Of a DNA stretch of 49,150 bases, positions 8,059 through 16,866 are shown one piece after another. The notes under the pieces were generated by a model. The model worked only from the letters and a program-made list of their open reading frames with translations, did no database searches and was not told where the DNA came from. Both the position numbers and the translations under genes were made by a program. The stretch comes from an uncultured Oscillibacter sp. (GTDB lineage Bacteria; Bacillota; Clostridia; Oscillospirales; Oscillospiraceae): contig CAJUTB010000021.1 of assembly GCA_910589315.1 (NCBI GenBank), positions 1 through 49,150 on the forward strand, given 5' to 3'. The number at the start of each line of letters is the position of its first letter. Position 1 is the first letter of the stretch.

Positions 8059-9123
8059 ATGGCATACGCAAAAAAAACGCCGAAAAGCAGCGCGGCATAC
8101 CAAAAACTGCGGAACGACATCAAGGCCGGTACGCCCGGTTCCGCCTACATTTTCTATGGGGAGGAGAGCTATCTCCGGCAGCGCGCCCTGGAGGACCTGC
8201 AAAAGACGCTGATTCCGCCCGGCGCGGAGACGTTCAACTTCCACAAGCTGGAGGGCCAGGGCCTGACGGCGGACGCTCTGGCCGAAACGGCGGAGGCAAT
8301 GCCAATGATGGCGGAGCGAACGATGATTGTGGTTACGGACTATGATCTGTTCAAGCTGAATCAGGACATACAGGAGAAGATAACGGCGTTTCTGGAGGAC
8401 GTGCCGTCCTATTGCTGCGTGGTGTTTGTCTACGATACCATCGCCTACAAGCCGGTAAAAACCACCAAGGCGCAGAAAGCCCTTGCAAAAGCGGTGGAGG
8501 CCCATGTGGAGGCGGTGGAATTTCTCCCGGCCCAGGGAAACCGCCTGACGGAATGGATTGCGGCGCATTTTGCAGCCTTGGGCAAAAGCATTGACGGCCC
8601 GACGGCGGAATATCTGGTGTTTGTCTGCGGCGGGCTGATGACGGGCCTCGCGCCGGAGATCGACAAAATTGCCTCGTATACAAAGGGAAACGTGGTGACA
8701 AAAAAGGACATCGACGCAATCGCGGACCCGGTTTTGTCAGCGGAGGTGTTCCGGCTCTCGGACGCGGTGGTCCAGGGCAAATATGACCGGGCGGCGGCGA
8801 TTCTGGCGGACCTTCTGAAAATGCAGACGGAACCCATTATGATTGTCGCGGCGTTGGGTTCCCAGCTGCGGCGCATCTGGACGGCCCGTCTGGCCCTGGA
8901 CAGCGGGCGGGGCAAGTCCTGGGCGTTGGATTTGTGGGGCATGAAGCCGGGCTATGTGTCGAATATGATCTTTTCCGCCGCACAGCGGACCAGCGCGGAA
9001 TGGTGCGCCAACGCGGTCAAACGCTGCCAAGTTCTGGACCGGCGGTTCAAGAGCCAGCGGGGAGCCGACCCGGCAGGCGAATTGAAGCTGCTGCTGGCGG
9101 AATTGGGCGCAGGAAAGCGGTGA
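8059..9123 (+). CDS. holA: DNA polymerase III delta subunit
   Basis: The delta subunit of the clamp loader, which opens the beta sliding clamp during replication. The protein has 354 residues, normal for the family. It shows the GSAYIFYGEESYLRQRALEDL opening, the WIAAHF...YLVFVCGGLMTGLAPEIDKIASY lid region, and the C-terminal helical domain with ALGSQLRRIW. The ATG at 8059 has GGGAGG 5 nt upstream. A TTG at 8029 inside comEC is less likely. It sits 14 bp after comEC and is followed directly by rnmV. The comEC-holA order is widespread in Firmicutes. Confidence 0.95.
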   Translation: MAYAKKTPKSSAAYQKLRNDIKAGTPGSAYIFYGEESYLRQRALEDLQKTLIPPGAETFNFHKLEGQGLTADALAETAEAMPMMAERTMIVVTDYDLFKLNQDIQEKITAFLEDVPSYCCVVFVYDTIAYKPVKTTKAQKALAKAVEAHVEAVEFLPAQGNRLTEWIAAHFAALGKSIDGPTAEYLVFVCGGLMTGLAPEIDKIASYTKGNVVTKKDIDAIADPVLSAEVFRLSDAVVQGKYDRAAAILADLLKMQTEPIMIVAALGSQLRRIWTARLALDSGRGKSWALDLWGMKPGYVSNMIFSAAQRTSAEWCANAVKRCQVLDRRFKSQRGADPAGELKLLLAELGAGKR

Positions 9124-9137
9124 ATCGGAAAAATACT

Positions 9138-9761
9138 ATGAAAAAAATACAAGAAGTAATCGTCGTGGAGGGGCGTTATGACAAGAACGCCCTGTCTCAA
9201 GTGGTGGATGCAACCATCATCACGCTGAACGGCTTTGCGGTGTTCAACGATAAAGAAAAGCTGGCGTTTCTCCGCCGTCTGGCGGAAAAACAGGGACTGA
9301 TTGTCCTGACGGACAGCGACGGCGCGGGGTTCGTCCTGCGAAACTACCTCAAAGGCGCGCTGCCCAAGGACCGGGTAAAGCAGGCGTACATCCCCGACAT
9401 TCACGGCAAGGAACGGCGGAAGCGTGCGCCGGGGAAGGAGGGGAAGCTGGGCGTTGAGGGAATGACCCCGGCGGTGCTGCTGGAAACGCTCCGGCGGGCT
9501 GGGGCAACCTTTGCGGACGAATCCGCCGCCCCGCCCCGGGAACCGCTGACAAAGGCCGACCTCTTTGCCCTGGGACTCACCGGCGGCCCGGACAGCGCGG
9601 CGAAACGCCGCGCTCTGCTCAAGCGGCTGGACCTGCCGGAACACTTGAACGCAAACGGTTTGCTGGAAGCGGCGTCCCTGCTTTACGACCGGGAAACCTT
9701 CCTTGCTTTCGCATCGGAGGCGTGCCGGAATTCCCCGGCGTTTTCGGAGGAAAACCGCTGA
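9138..9761 (+). CDS. rnmV: Ribonuclease M5
   Basis: Matures the 5S rRNA precursor, working with ribosomal protein L18. The 207-residue protein has an N-terminal TOPRIM domain with the conserved glutamate in EVIVVEGRYD and the DSD of LTDSDGAG. The KGKEKRK/LGVEGM-type stretch typical of RNase M5 follows, then a C-terminal DUF4093-like helical region. The ATG at 9138 fits the family start. A GTG at 9120 overlapping the holA stop (GTGA) has a better placed AGGAAAG and would add six residues, so the true start is uncertain. It is about 20 residues longer than typical members. Confidence 0.93.
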   Translation: MKKIQEVIVVEGRYDKNALSQVVDATIITLNGFAVFNDKEKLAFLRRLAEKQGLIVLTDSDGAGFVLRNYLKGALPKDRVKQAYIPDIHGKERRKRAPGKEGKLGVEGMTPAVLLETLRRAGATFADESAAPPREPLTKADLFALGLTGGPDSAAKRRALLKRLDLPEHLNANGLLEAASLLYDRETFLAFASEACRNSPAFSEENR

Positions 9762-9832
9762 TCAAACCGCCCTCTGCCTGGCGGCGTCCGGCAACATTTA
9801 CAAATTCTTCATAACTTTTCCGAAAATCCCTC

Positions 9833-9861
9833 TTTACAAATGCGATGGACTGTACTATGAT
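9833..9861 (+). promoter_or_regulatory. Sigma-A promoter of groESL
   Basis: TTTACA (9833-9838) and TATGAT (9856-9861) are 17 bp apart. The CIRCE operator begins 4 bp after the -10 box, so bound HrcA would cover the transcription start. Confidence 0.85.
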
Positions 9862-9865
9862 AAGC

Positions 9866-9900
9866 ACTGTTAGCACTCCGAGATATTGAGTGCTAACAGT
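9866..9900. promoter_or_regulatory. CIRCE operator (HrcA binding site)
   Basis: TTAGCACTC and GAGTGCTAA are separated by 9 bp (9870-9896), a perfect match to the CIRCE consensus. The symmetry extends to 13-bp perfect arms (9866-9878 and 9888-9900). HrcA represses chaperone genes from this element in Firmicutes, so the operon is predicted to be heat-inducible. hrcA itself is not in the window. Confidence 0.98.
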
Positions 9901-9944
9901 GAATTTGTTTTTTCAAATTTTTATATTTTAAGGAGGAATATCCC

Positions 9945-10229
9945 ATGAAACTCACCCCGCTTGCAGACCGCGTAATCCTGAAGATGGTGGAGACGGAAGA
10001 AACCACCAAGGGCGGCATCATCCTGACCGGCTCCGCAAAGGAAAAGCCCACCGTGGCGGAAGTCATCTCCGTCGGCCCCGGCGGCAACGTGGAGGGCAAG
10101 GACATTGTGATGACCGTGAAGCCCGGAGACAAGGTGATCACCAGTCAGTATGCCGGAACGAAGGTCACGCTGGAAGATGTGGAATACGTCGTGGTCCGGC
10201 AGAATGATATTCTGGCGATTGTTGAGTAA
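9945..10229 (+). CDS. groES: Co-chaperonin GroES
   Basis: A 94-residue co-chaperonin that caps the GroEL ring during ATP-dependent protein folding. The family start PLADRVILKMVETEETTKGGIILTGSAKEKP includes the mobile loop, and the end NDILAIVE is typical. AAGGAGGAA lies 9 nt before the ATG. It is the first gene after CIRCE. The spacing to groEL is unusually long, about 235 bp, and holds a possible vestige (see the entry at 10236-10361). Confidence 0.98.
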   Translation: MKLTPLADRVILKMVETEETTKGGIILTGSAKEKPTVAEVISVGPGGNVEGKDIVMTVKPGDKVITSQYAGTKVTLEDVEYVVVRQNDILAIVE

Positions 10230-10235
10230 TCGCTG

Positions 10236-10361
10236 AACGCTCGGAGGACGTATGAAATTGAAACCGCTCGGTATACGAGTGACGATGGCTTCCATATCGT
10301 CCAAAAGATTCCGGCGGTGGTGAAAGAGGGCGATATCATCCTGTTTCGCCCGCCTGACTGA
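10236..10361 (+). pseudogene. Possible vestigial small gene between groES and groEL
   Basis: An open stretch in the groES phase after its stop (about 10248-10361) reads YEIETARYTSDDGFHIVQ and continues to VVKEGDIILFRPPD before TGA. It has plausible protein composition but no start codon in that frame. In the next frame a strong GGAGG precedes ATG 10251, which gives only 23 codons beginning MKLKPLGIRV, resembling the GroES start MKLTPLADRV. This could be a frameshifted remnant of a groES-like or other small gene, or chance. I do not recognise the peptide. Confidence 0.3.
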
Positions 10362-10464
10362 ACAGAAGTCCGCTTCAAAGGCGAAATATTTTATACGGTT
10401 CCTCAAATTGCATCAATGCAGTCATGGAAGAAAGCTAATTTCGATTGTTGGAGGTAATGCTATT

Positions 10465-12090
10465 ATGTCGAAACTCATTAAGCGCGGCGAAGAAGCCCGC
10501 AAAGCTCTGGAAACCGGTGTGAATTCTCTCGCTGATACCGTTAAAATCACCCTTGGCCCCAAGGGCCGCAACGTTGTGCTGGATAAGAAGTACGGCGCGC
10601 CCCTGATCACCAACGACGGCGTGACCATCGCCAAGGAAATCGAGCTGGACGATCCCTTTGAGAACATGGGCGCGCAGCTGGTGAAGGAAGTTTCCACCAA
10701 GACCAACGACGTGGCCGGCGACGGCACCACCACCGCAACCCTGCTGGCCCAGGCCATGATTCACGAGGGCCTGAAGAACCTGGCGGCCGGTGCGAATCCG
10801 ATTGTTGTGAAGAAGGGCATGGCGAAGGCGGTGGAGGCCGCTGTGAAGGAGATCAAGACCCAGGCCAAGACTGTGGACGGCTCCAAGGACATCGCCCGTG
10901 TCGGCGCGGTGTCTTCCGGCGACGACGAGATTGGCAAGCTGATTGCCGACGCGATGGATAAAGTGTCCGCCGACGGCGTGATTACCATTGAGGAATCCAA
11001 GACCGCTGAGACTTACAGCGAAGTCGTGGAAGGTATGCAGTTCGACCGCGGCTATATCACGCCCTATATGGCGACCGACATGGAGAAGATGGAAGCCGTT
11101 GTGGACGACGCCTATATTCTGATTACGGATAAGAAGATCTCTGTAATTGCCGACATCCTGCCTCTGCTGGAGCAGCTGGTGCAGTCCGGCAAGAAGCTGC
11201 TGATCATTGCCGAGGACGTGGAAGGCGAAGCCCTCAGCACCCTGATTGTCAACCGCCTGCGCGGTACGCTGAACGTGGTGTGCGTCAAGGCTCCCGGCTT
11301 TGGCGACCGCCGCAAGGAAATGCTGCAGGACATCGCCACGCTGACCGGCGGCACCGTCATCAGCGAGGAGGTGGGCCTTGAGCTGAAGACCGCCGAGATC
11401 TCCATGCTGGGCCGCGCCCGTCAGGTGAAGGTCACCAAGGAGAATACCACCATTGTGGACGGCGCGGGCGATTCCCAGGCCATCAAGGACCGGGTTGCCC
11501 AGATTCGCTCTCAGATTGCCGTCACCACCAGCGACTATGACAAGGAGAAGCTCCAGGAGCGTCTGGCCAAGCTGGCGGGCGGCGTAGCGGTCATCAAGGT
11601 CGGCGCGGCCACCGAGACCGAGATGAAGGAGAAGAAGCTTCGCATCGAAGACGCCCTGAACGCCACCCGCGCTGCGGTGGAAGAAGGCGTGGTTGCCGGC
11701 GGCGGTACGATCTTTGTGAACGTGATTCCCGCTGTGGAGAAGCTGGTGGACGGCGTGGACGGCGACGAAAAGACCGGCGTCCGCATCATTGCCAAGGCTC
11801 TGGAAGCCCCCATCCGTCAGATCGCCTCGAACGCGGGCCTGGACGGCTCCGTGATTTTGGAGAAGGTCCGCGCCTCCGGCAAGAACGGCTATGGCTTTGA
11901 CGCGTATAAGGAGGAATACTGCGATATGGTAGCCTCCGGCATCATTGATCCGGCGAAGGTGGCTCGTTCCGCTCTGGAAAATGCTGCTTCTGTCTCTGCT
12001 ATGGTGCTGACCACCGAATCCCTGGTGGCGGATAAGCCCGAGCCTCCCGCGCCGGCTCCCGCTGCGCCGGACATGGGCGGTATGTATTGA
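10465..12090 (+). CDS. groEL: Chaperonin GroEL (Hsp60)
   Basis: The 541-residue ATP-dependent folding chaperonin. Family signatures are clear: TLGPKGRNVVLDKKYGAP, NDGVTIAKEIEL, the ATP-binding VAGDGTTTATLLAQ, apical-domain IADILPLLEQLVQSG, GRARQVKVTKENTTIVDG, and the C-terminal DMGGMY tail. GGAGG lies 10 nt before ATG 10465; a longer frame from 10408 has no support. It is co-transcribed with groES from the CIRCE-controlled promoter and followed by a terminator at 12141. Only one groEL is seen here. Confidence 0.99.
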   Translation: MSKLIKRGEEARKALETGVNSLADTVKITLGPKGRNVVLDKKYGAPLITNDGVTIAKEIELDDPFENMGAQLVKEVSTKTNDVAGDGTTTATLLAQAMIHEGLKNLAAGANPIVVKKGMAKAVEAAVKEIKTQAKTVDGSKDIARVGAVSSGDDEIGKLIADAMDKVSADGVITIEESKTAETYSEVVEGMQFDRGYITPYMATDMEKMEAVVDDAYILITDKKISVIADILPLLEQLVQSGKKLLIIAEDVEGEALSTLIVNRLRGTLNVVCVKAPGFGDRRKEMLQDIATLTGGTVISEEVGLELKTAEISMLGRARQVKVTKENTTIVDGAGDSQAIKDRVAQIRSQIAVTTSDYDKEKLQERLAKLAGGVAVIKVGAATETEMKEKKLRIEDALNATRAAVEEGVVAGGGTIFVNVIPAVEKLVDGVDGDEKTGVRIIAKALEAPIRQIASNAGLDGSVILEKVRASGKNGYGFDAYKEEYCDMVASGIIDPAKVARSALENAASVSAMVLTTESLVADKPEPPAPAPAAPDMGGMY

Positions 12091-12140
12091 TAACCCCGCA
12101 AAAGTTCTGGAATACAGATTTTTGCATCCTACGAACAACG

Positions 12141-12173
12141 ACCGGCGCTCCTCGCATGGGGAGCGTCGGTTTT
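12141..12173 (+). terminator. Terminator after groEL
   Basis: ACCGGCGCTCC (12141-12151) pairs with GGAGCGTCGGT (12160-12170), an 11-bp stem with one G-T pair and an 8-nt loop, followed by TTTT. It separates groESL from hemW. Confidence 0.75.
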
Positions 12174-12206
12174 GCGTACGATGCCGGATAAAAAGGAGGC
12201 GACGCA

Positions 12207-13331
12207 ATGCATACGCCGCTGGGAATTTACGTGCATATTCCATTTTGCAGACAGAAGTGTATCTACTGCGATTTTTATTCCCTCCCAAACCGGGAAGAAG
12301 AAATGGACGCCTACTGCGCCGCCCTTGAGACGCGTTTGCTGGAAACGGATTTCTCCGGCTACGCCGCGGATACGGTGTACTTTGGCGGCGGGACGCCCAG
12401 CCTTTTGGGCCCCGCGCGGCTGAATGCGGTGCTGGCAACCGTTTGCAGGGCCTGCGAGGTGGTCCCGGAAGCGGAGATTACGCTGGAAGCGAATCCCGAT
12501 TCCGCCGGGGACCGAAACGCCCTGCGAGACCTGCGGTCCGCGGGGTTCAACCGGATTTCCCTGGGGATGCAGTCGGCGTCGGACGCCGAACTGGCCTCGC
12601 TGGGCCGGGTGCATACCATGGAACAGGTGCGGAGGGCGGTGGACGCGGCGCGGTGGGCAGGCTTTGACAACCTGTCCCTGGATTTGATTTACGGCCTGCC
12701 GGGGCAGACCGTGGAGACGTGGCGGAAGAACCTGGAGGCCGCGGTGTCTTTGCTGCCGGAACACCTTTCCTGTTATGGCCTGAAGGCGGAAAAGGGCACG
12801 CCTCTCTATGCCCGAAGGGACCTTCTGCCCTGTGAGGAAATCCAGGCGGAAATGTACCTGGAAACGGTGAAATTTTTGGAGGTAAACGGGTTTTTGCAGT
12901 ATGAGATATCCAATTTTGCAAAACCGGGCCGGGAGTCCCGGCACAATCTGAAATATTGGACCCTGGGGGAATACGCCGGATTTGGACCGGGGGCGCACTC
13001 GGATTTCCGCGGCGTTCGCTGCGCCTGGCCGCGGGATTTGACGGAATGGCTTACGGGCCGTCCGGCCCTTTCCGAACGACAGGAAATCCCCCCGGAAGCC
13101 AGAGCGGCCGAATGGCTGATGCTGGGCCTGCGGACGGTTTACGGACTGGACCCGGCAGACTACGAAAAACGGTTTCAAAAACCCTTTGCGCCGTACCTGC
13201 CGTTTCTGCGGCGGTGCGCGCAGGCGGGCTATGCCCTGGAAACCGCCGGACGCTGGTGCTTGACGCCGCAAGGATTTCTGGTGTCGAATCCGATCATTGG
13301 AGAGCTGCTGGAAATCTTAGAGACGCAATAG
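12207..13331 (+). CDS. hemW: Radical SAM heme chaperone HemW
   Basis: A 374-residue radical SAM protein of the HemN/HemW family. The cluster motif CxxxCxxC is Cys14, Cys18 and Cys21 in PFCRQKCIYCDF. It is followed by the FGGGTPSLL SAM-binding stretch, EANPDS, ISLGMQSASD and LIYGLPGQT. Members of this short type are often labelled coproporphyrinogen oxidase, but HemW acts as a heme-binding chaperone rather than an oxidase. This one lacks the N-terminal extension of true HemN. AAAAGGAGG precedes the ATG. In many Firmicutes hemW sits near the hrcA-dnaK or lepA loci; here it follows groESL. Confidence 0.92.
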   Translation: MHTPLGIYVHIPFCRQKCIYCDFYSLPNREEEMDAYCAALETRLLETDFSGYAADTVYFGGGTPSLLGPARLNAVLATVCRACEVVPEAEITLEANPDSAGDRNALRDLRSAGFNRISLGMQSASDAELASLGRVHTMEQVRRAVDAARWAGFDNLSLDLIYGLPGQTVETWRKNLEAAVSLLPEHLSCYGLKAEKGTPLYARRDLLPCEEIQAEMYLETVKFLEVNGFLQYEISNFAKPGRESRHNLKYWTLGEYAGFGPGAHSDFRGVRCAWPRDLTEWLTGRPALSERQEIPPEARAAEWLMLGLRTVYGLDPADYEKRFQKPFAPYLPFLRRCAQAGYALETAGRWCLTPQGFLVSNPIIGELLEILETQ

Positions 13332-13341
13332 GGTTTCCCCC

Positions 13342-13647
13342 TCACAGTCCCAGCCGCTGCTTGAGTCCCAGAACGGCGCAGGCAGCCAGAAGCACGGTCA
13401 AGGCCGTCTGGCCCCAGAGCAGGCTGTAACTGACCGCTTCTTTGTCCCGTTCCCGCCCGGCTGTAATGGAAGCGGTCACATAAATAGCAATCACGCCGAA
13501 CACGGCGGCGATGCCGTCCGCAAGCCCCCGCCGTTCCAACGCCGCCGCGCCCAGGTACAGCAGAAAGCCGGCGCCGCTGAAAATCGTGCCGAGATTCATG
13601 GCTTTCGTTGTTTGCAGAAGAAACCCTGTTTTCTTTTTTCGGTTCAT
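13342..13647 (-). CDS. Small membrane protein, unknown
   Basis: A 101-residue protein with three hydrophobic segments (about residues 17-38, 45-62 and 75-95) after a basic N-terminus MNRKKKTG. No family is recognised and there are no charged catalytic motifs inside the segments. AAAGGAGT lies before the ATG at 13647. It is 23 bp downstream of the PBP gene and reads the same way, so it is probably the last gene of the FHA-FtsW/PBP operon. A role in envelope growth is possible by context only. It converges on hemW with 10 bp between the stops. Confidence 0.75.
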   Translation of the reverse strand: MNRKKKTGFLLQTTKAMNLGTIFSGAGFLLYLGAAALERRGLADGIAAVFGVIAIYVTASITAGRERDKEAVSYSLLWGQTALTVLLAACAVLGLKQRLGL

Positions 13648-13670
13648 AAAGTAACTCCTTTCCGCCCCGC

Positions 13671-15038
13671 TCAATATCCGTTGACGATGGTGTCCAGCAC
13701 CCGCCCGGCGACGGTCCCCGCCACTGTGCTCCCGCTTCCGCCGTTTTCCACCAGTACCACAAAGGCATAGGGCGTGTCCTCGTTCCGCAGAAAGCCCGCA
13801 AACCATGCATGAGGTTCTTTTCCTTCCCCCACCTCGGCCGTGCCGGATTTGGCGCAGAGGTCCATATTGGGAAACCGCTTCTGGCCGTAGGCTTTGGCAA
13901 CGTTGTCCGCCAGCAGCTCCGCAAGGGCCTCCGCCGTTTGGGCGGAAACCAGCGTGTCCGTATGACGGGTGACGTGGGGGAGAGAGGAAACGCCTAAGGC
14001 GTTTTTGGTTTTGAGAATCAGGTATGGTTCCGCCGCTTTGCCGCCGTTGGCCACCGCCCCCATATAAACCATCAAAGCGCAGGGATTTACAAGGTTTTGG
14101 TCCTGCCCGACGCCCGCCCAGCCTAAACGGCCTTCGTCCATGCCCTCCCAGGAAAACGAGCCTCTGGCGGTTGGGAGCCCGTCGACGGAATAGCGGCTGG
14201 TCAACCCGGCCTGCTCGGTGTAACGCTTTAGCGTATCCGCCCCCAGCTCCACCGCAAGCTCCGCAAACACCACGTTGCAGGAATTGGCAAAGGCGTCTCC
14301 GATGCGCTGTTCCCCGTGGACGCCGGAACAGACGATGGGGTCCCCGCCCAGCTCTATGCGGCCGGTGCAGTTCCAGGTCCGGCTTTCCAGGCCGGGAATG
14401 GTTTCCAGCGCGGCGGCCAGTGTCACGGTTTTGTAAACGGAACCGGGCGTGAAGGACGCGGTTAGAAACCGGTTGAGATACGCGCCTTGATAACGGTCGT
14501 TGGTTTCGAGGTCCTCCGGGACATGAAGGGGGTCAAAGCTGGGAGTGGAGACCATACAGAGAATTTCGCCGGTTTTGTAGTTGTAAACGGCAACGGTCCC
14601 CGCCCGCCCGTCCAGGGCGCGGTATGCCTCGTAATTGTAGCGGGCGTCCAGGGTGAGATAGAGTTCCCGGCCCCGGCCCGCGCCAAAGGCTCCGTTGAGC
14701 AGGCTGTACCCCGTCAGCTTGTGGGCGAAGGCGTTCAGCGCGCCGGCGCCGATGTTGCCCTGCAAATCGCCTACGGCGTGAAGGGTGGCCTTGCGGACGG
14801 TTTCATCCTGGTAATACGTTCGCTTGCCGTCCTGAATCTGGGAGAGAATGTCGCCGTCACGGTCCAGGACCGTACCGCTGGCGAGCTGGCCGCTGGAATT
14901 GTACAGGTGGCGGTTGAAGGCCGAGGAAGCCCAACGTCCGCCTTGGGTGAAATAGCGGACGAGGAACAGGCCCAGTCCGGCGGCCAGCAGCAACGCCAGA
15001 AGAAAGCAGACAAACGCGCGGTTTTCAATCTTCTTCAT
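13671..15038 (-). CDS. Penicillin-binding protein, transpeptidase (PbpA-like partner of FtsW/RodA)
   Basis: A 455-residue monofunctional peptidoglycan transpeptidase with an N-terminal membrane anchor (about 7-28) and an extracellular catalytic domain. The active-site motifs are SVYK at 200-203 (nucleophile serine), SCN at 253-255 and KSG at 397-399. Length and layout match the short PbpA class, which lacks the large PASTA-bearing C-terminus. The ATG at 15038 lies inside the end of the upstream FtsW-like gene (14-bp overlap), so the pair is translationally linked. It fits the polymerase plus transpeptidase (SEDS-bPBP) pairing that builds septal or lateral wall. Confidence 0.92.
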   Translation of the reverse strand: MKKIENRAFVCFLLALLLAAGLGLFLVRYFTQGGRWASSAFNRHLYNSSGQLASGTVLDRDGDILSQIQDGKRTYYQDETVRKATLHAVGDLQGNIGAGALNAFAHKLTGYSLLNGAFGAGRGRELYLTLDARYNYEAYRALDGRAGTVAVYNYKTGEILCMVSTPSFDPLHVPEDLETNDRYQGAYLNRFLTASFTPGSVYKTVTLAAALETIPGLESRTWNCTGRIELGGDPIVCSGVHGEQRIGDAFANSCNVVFAELAVELGADTLKRYTEQAGLTSRYSVDGLPTARGSFSWEGMDEGRLGWAGVGQDQNLVNPCALMVYMGAVANGGKAAEPYLILKTKNALGVSSLPHVTRHTDTLVSAQTAEALAELLADNVAKAYGQKRFPNMDLCAKSGTAEVGEGKEPHAWFAGFLRNEDTPYAFVVLVENGGSGSTVAGTVAGRVLDTIVNGY

Positions 15039-16818
15039 CGGAACATCCCTCCCATCCCTGGAATTCTTCCCCGGCATCCGCCCGGCGGCGGGCCTCTTTT
15101 GTCAGACGCTGCGCCGGGCCGCGCCGGATGGCAAAGCTGGCGTTTTCCCGGGTGTCGGTGGCCTTGAGGAACGCCAGGAGTCCCCAGGCGGACATCATGG
15201 CGGAGCCGCCGTTGGAGACAAACGGAAAGGTGACGCCGGTGAGGGGGAGGAGATCCACTGATCCGAAGACGTTCAGACAAGTCTGAAACACCAGCAGGGA
15301 CCCGGCGGCGCAGGCGGCGATGGTGTAGAAGCTGGAACGCCCCACCCGGCAGGCCCGGACGGTGAAAAAGGCCAGGGTGACGATGGATCCCACCGCCAGC
15401 ACGGCGATGATGAGGCCCCATTCCTCGCAGAGCATCCCGAAAACGAGGTCGGTATCTGCGGCGGCGATGTTGTGAAGCCAGCCCTCGCCAGCCCCCATGC
15501 CCAGAAGGCCGCCGGAGGCCGCTGCGGACATGGTGCGGGTTTGCTGATAGCCGGTGGTGGAAGCGGCTTCCCAGGCGTGTCCCCAGGAGGCGAAGCGGCT
15601 GAGAATATAGGGCTTGAATTTTACGATAATGCCCGCCCCGAACACCGCCCCGCCGCAGATCAGGGACAAGGTGGCGAAATCGCCGGAGCGAAGGTAGGCG
15701 ATGACGAGGAAGGTGACGAAAAAGATCGCCGCTGTGCCGAAGTCGCTCATGAGGCCCAGACAGCCGATGCATACGCCCGTCAGAACGATGAACAAGGTGA
15801 GGTTACGTTTGTGAAAAAGCCGCTCCAGGGTTGCGGAACCGGCAAAAATGTAGCAGATTTTTGCAATTTCCGACGGCTGAAAGGAGAAGCCGCCAATGGA
15901 AATCCAGTTGACCGCGCCGTATTTCGAGTTTCCGATCAGGAGCGTGACGCCCAGCAGGCCGATGGCCAGAGCGGCCATGAGCCAGCGGTTTTTCTGCACC
16001 CGGCTCAGGTCCCGGAGAAACAGGCCCAGCACCAGGAACAACGCAAGTCCCAGCAGGACCGCCAAAAGCTGCTTGAATAAGCTCCCCGGCGCGCTGGAGG
16101 CGGTGACAGCCAGGGAGAGCGTGGAGAGGAAAAAGGCGATGGTCTCCATCTCGAATCCCACGCAGCGGCTGAGGCGAAGCACGATGTAGTAGAGCCACAT
16201 GACCGCCGCCAGGCCCAGAAAGGCCAGGGGGATCACCGGCGAGGCGGCTTCGCCCGCTGCGATGATAAGCTGCAAACAGGTCAGGATCTGAAAAAGAGAC
16301 AGCCATAGAAACGACGGCCAGACAGCGGCGGGACGTTCCGCCCGGCGTTTTTCTTTCAGTTCCTCCCGCTCTGCGACGGTCTGGGGCAGAAATAGCAGCG
16401 GTACGCCGCCTAACTGGATGGCGTCTCCCAGGCGGACGCTTACCGCGCCCTCCACCCAGGTCCCGTTCACCTGAACGCCGCCTTTGGAATCCAGGTCGTA
16501 AAGGGTCCAGTCGTCGTCCTCGCCGCGGCAGAGGGCGGCGTGCTGGCGGGAGATGCTGGGATAATTGAGGCGGATATCCGCCGTGCGGCCCCGTCCGATG
16601 ATGTTTTCCCAGTGAGTGAGGGGGATGGGCGCGCCGTTGGGGAGACTGATCTGTCCCCAGGTTTCGGGGGTGTGGGGAATACGCAGAAGGGACAAGACGG
16701 CCCGCAGTAAAATCAAAACGGCCAACGCCGGAAACAAAAACCGGACAAACGCCGTATACCAGGAACAAAACGCAGGATGTTCCGCAAGAAAGGCCGTCAG
16801 CACAGCAAAGAATTCCAT
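15025..16818 (-). CDS. FHA domain fused to FtsW/RodA/SpoVE-family peptidoglycan polymerase
   Basis: A 597-residue SEDS-family protein. Residues 1-55 include a membrane segment. Residues about 56-140 are an FHA phosphothreonine-binding domain with IGRGR (74-78), SISRQH (88-93) and VNGTW (117-121). The rest is a polytopic FtsW/RodA domain with NWISIGGFSFQPSEIAK, LMSDFGTA and LTGVTFPFVSNGGSAM. SEDS proteins polymerise glycan strands from lipid II. The FHA fusion suggests recruitment or control through a Ser/Thr kinase (PrkC/PknB type). GGAGG lies 5 nt before ATG 16818; the open frame upstream to 17010 has no ribosome site. The downstream PBP overlaps it. Confidence 0.92.
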   Translation of the reverse strand: MEFFAVLTAFLAEHPAFCSWYTAFVRFLFPALAVLILLRAVLSLLRIPHTPETWGQISLPNGAPIPLTHWENIIGRGRTADIRLNYPSISRQHAALCRGEDDDWTLYDLDSKGGVQVNGTWVEGAVSVRLGDAIQLGGVPLLFLPQTVAEREELKEKRRAERPAAVWPSFLWLSLFQILTCLQLIIAAGEAASPVIPLAFLGLAAVMWLYYIVLRLSRCVGFEMETIAFFLSTLSLAVTASSAPGSLFKQLLAVLLGLALFLVLGLFLRDLSRVQKNRWLMAALAIGLLGVTLLIGNSKYGAVNWISIGGFSFQPSEIAKICYIFAGSATLERLFHKRNLTLFIVLTGVCIGCLGLMSDFGTAAIFFVTFLVIAYLRSGDFATLSLICGGAVFGAGIIVKFKPYILSRFASWGHAWEAASTTGYQQTRTMSAAASGGLLGMGAGEGWLHNIAAADTDLVFGMLCEEWGLIIAVLAVGSIVTLAFFTVRACRVGRSSFYTIAACAAGSLLVFQTCLNVFGSVDLLPLTGVTFPFVSNGGSAMMSAWGLLAFLKATDTRENASFAIRRGPAQRLTKEARRRADAGEEFQGWEGCSDEED

Positions 16819-16857
16819 AGGAGCCTCCTTTCCGAGGGGATGAGGTGTATTCCAGCT

Positions 16858-16866
16858 ATCATAGCA
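16858..16866 (-). promoter_or_regulatory. Extended -10 promoter candidate for the FHA-FtsW operon
   Basis: The minus strand reads TGCTATGAT, an extended -10 element, about 40 bp before the start codon at 16818. No good -35 hexamer is seen at 17 bp. The rest of 16870-17110 holds no gene I can support. A weak plus-strand pair, TTGCAA (17062-17067) and TATCGT (17085-17090), may serve the MBL gene. Confidence 0.4.

Noticed and set aside
10435..12438. A very long open frame antisense to groEL (over 600 codons)
   Set aside because: It mirrors groEL codon structure, has no ribosome site and no recognisable domain. High-GC coding DNA often leaves such antisense frames open; similar ones lie opposite pgi, comEC, pheT and the TRAP genes.
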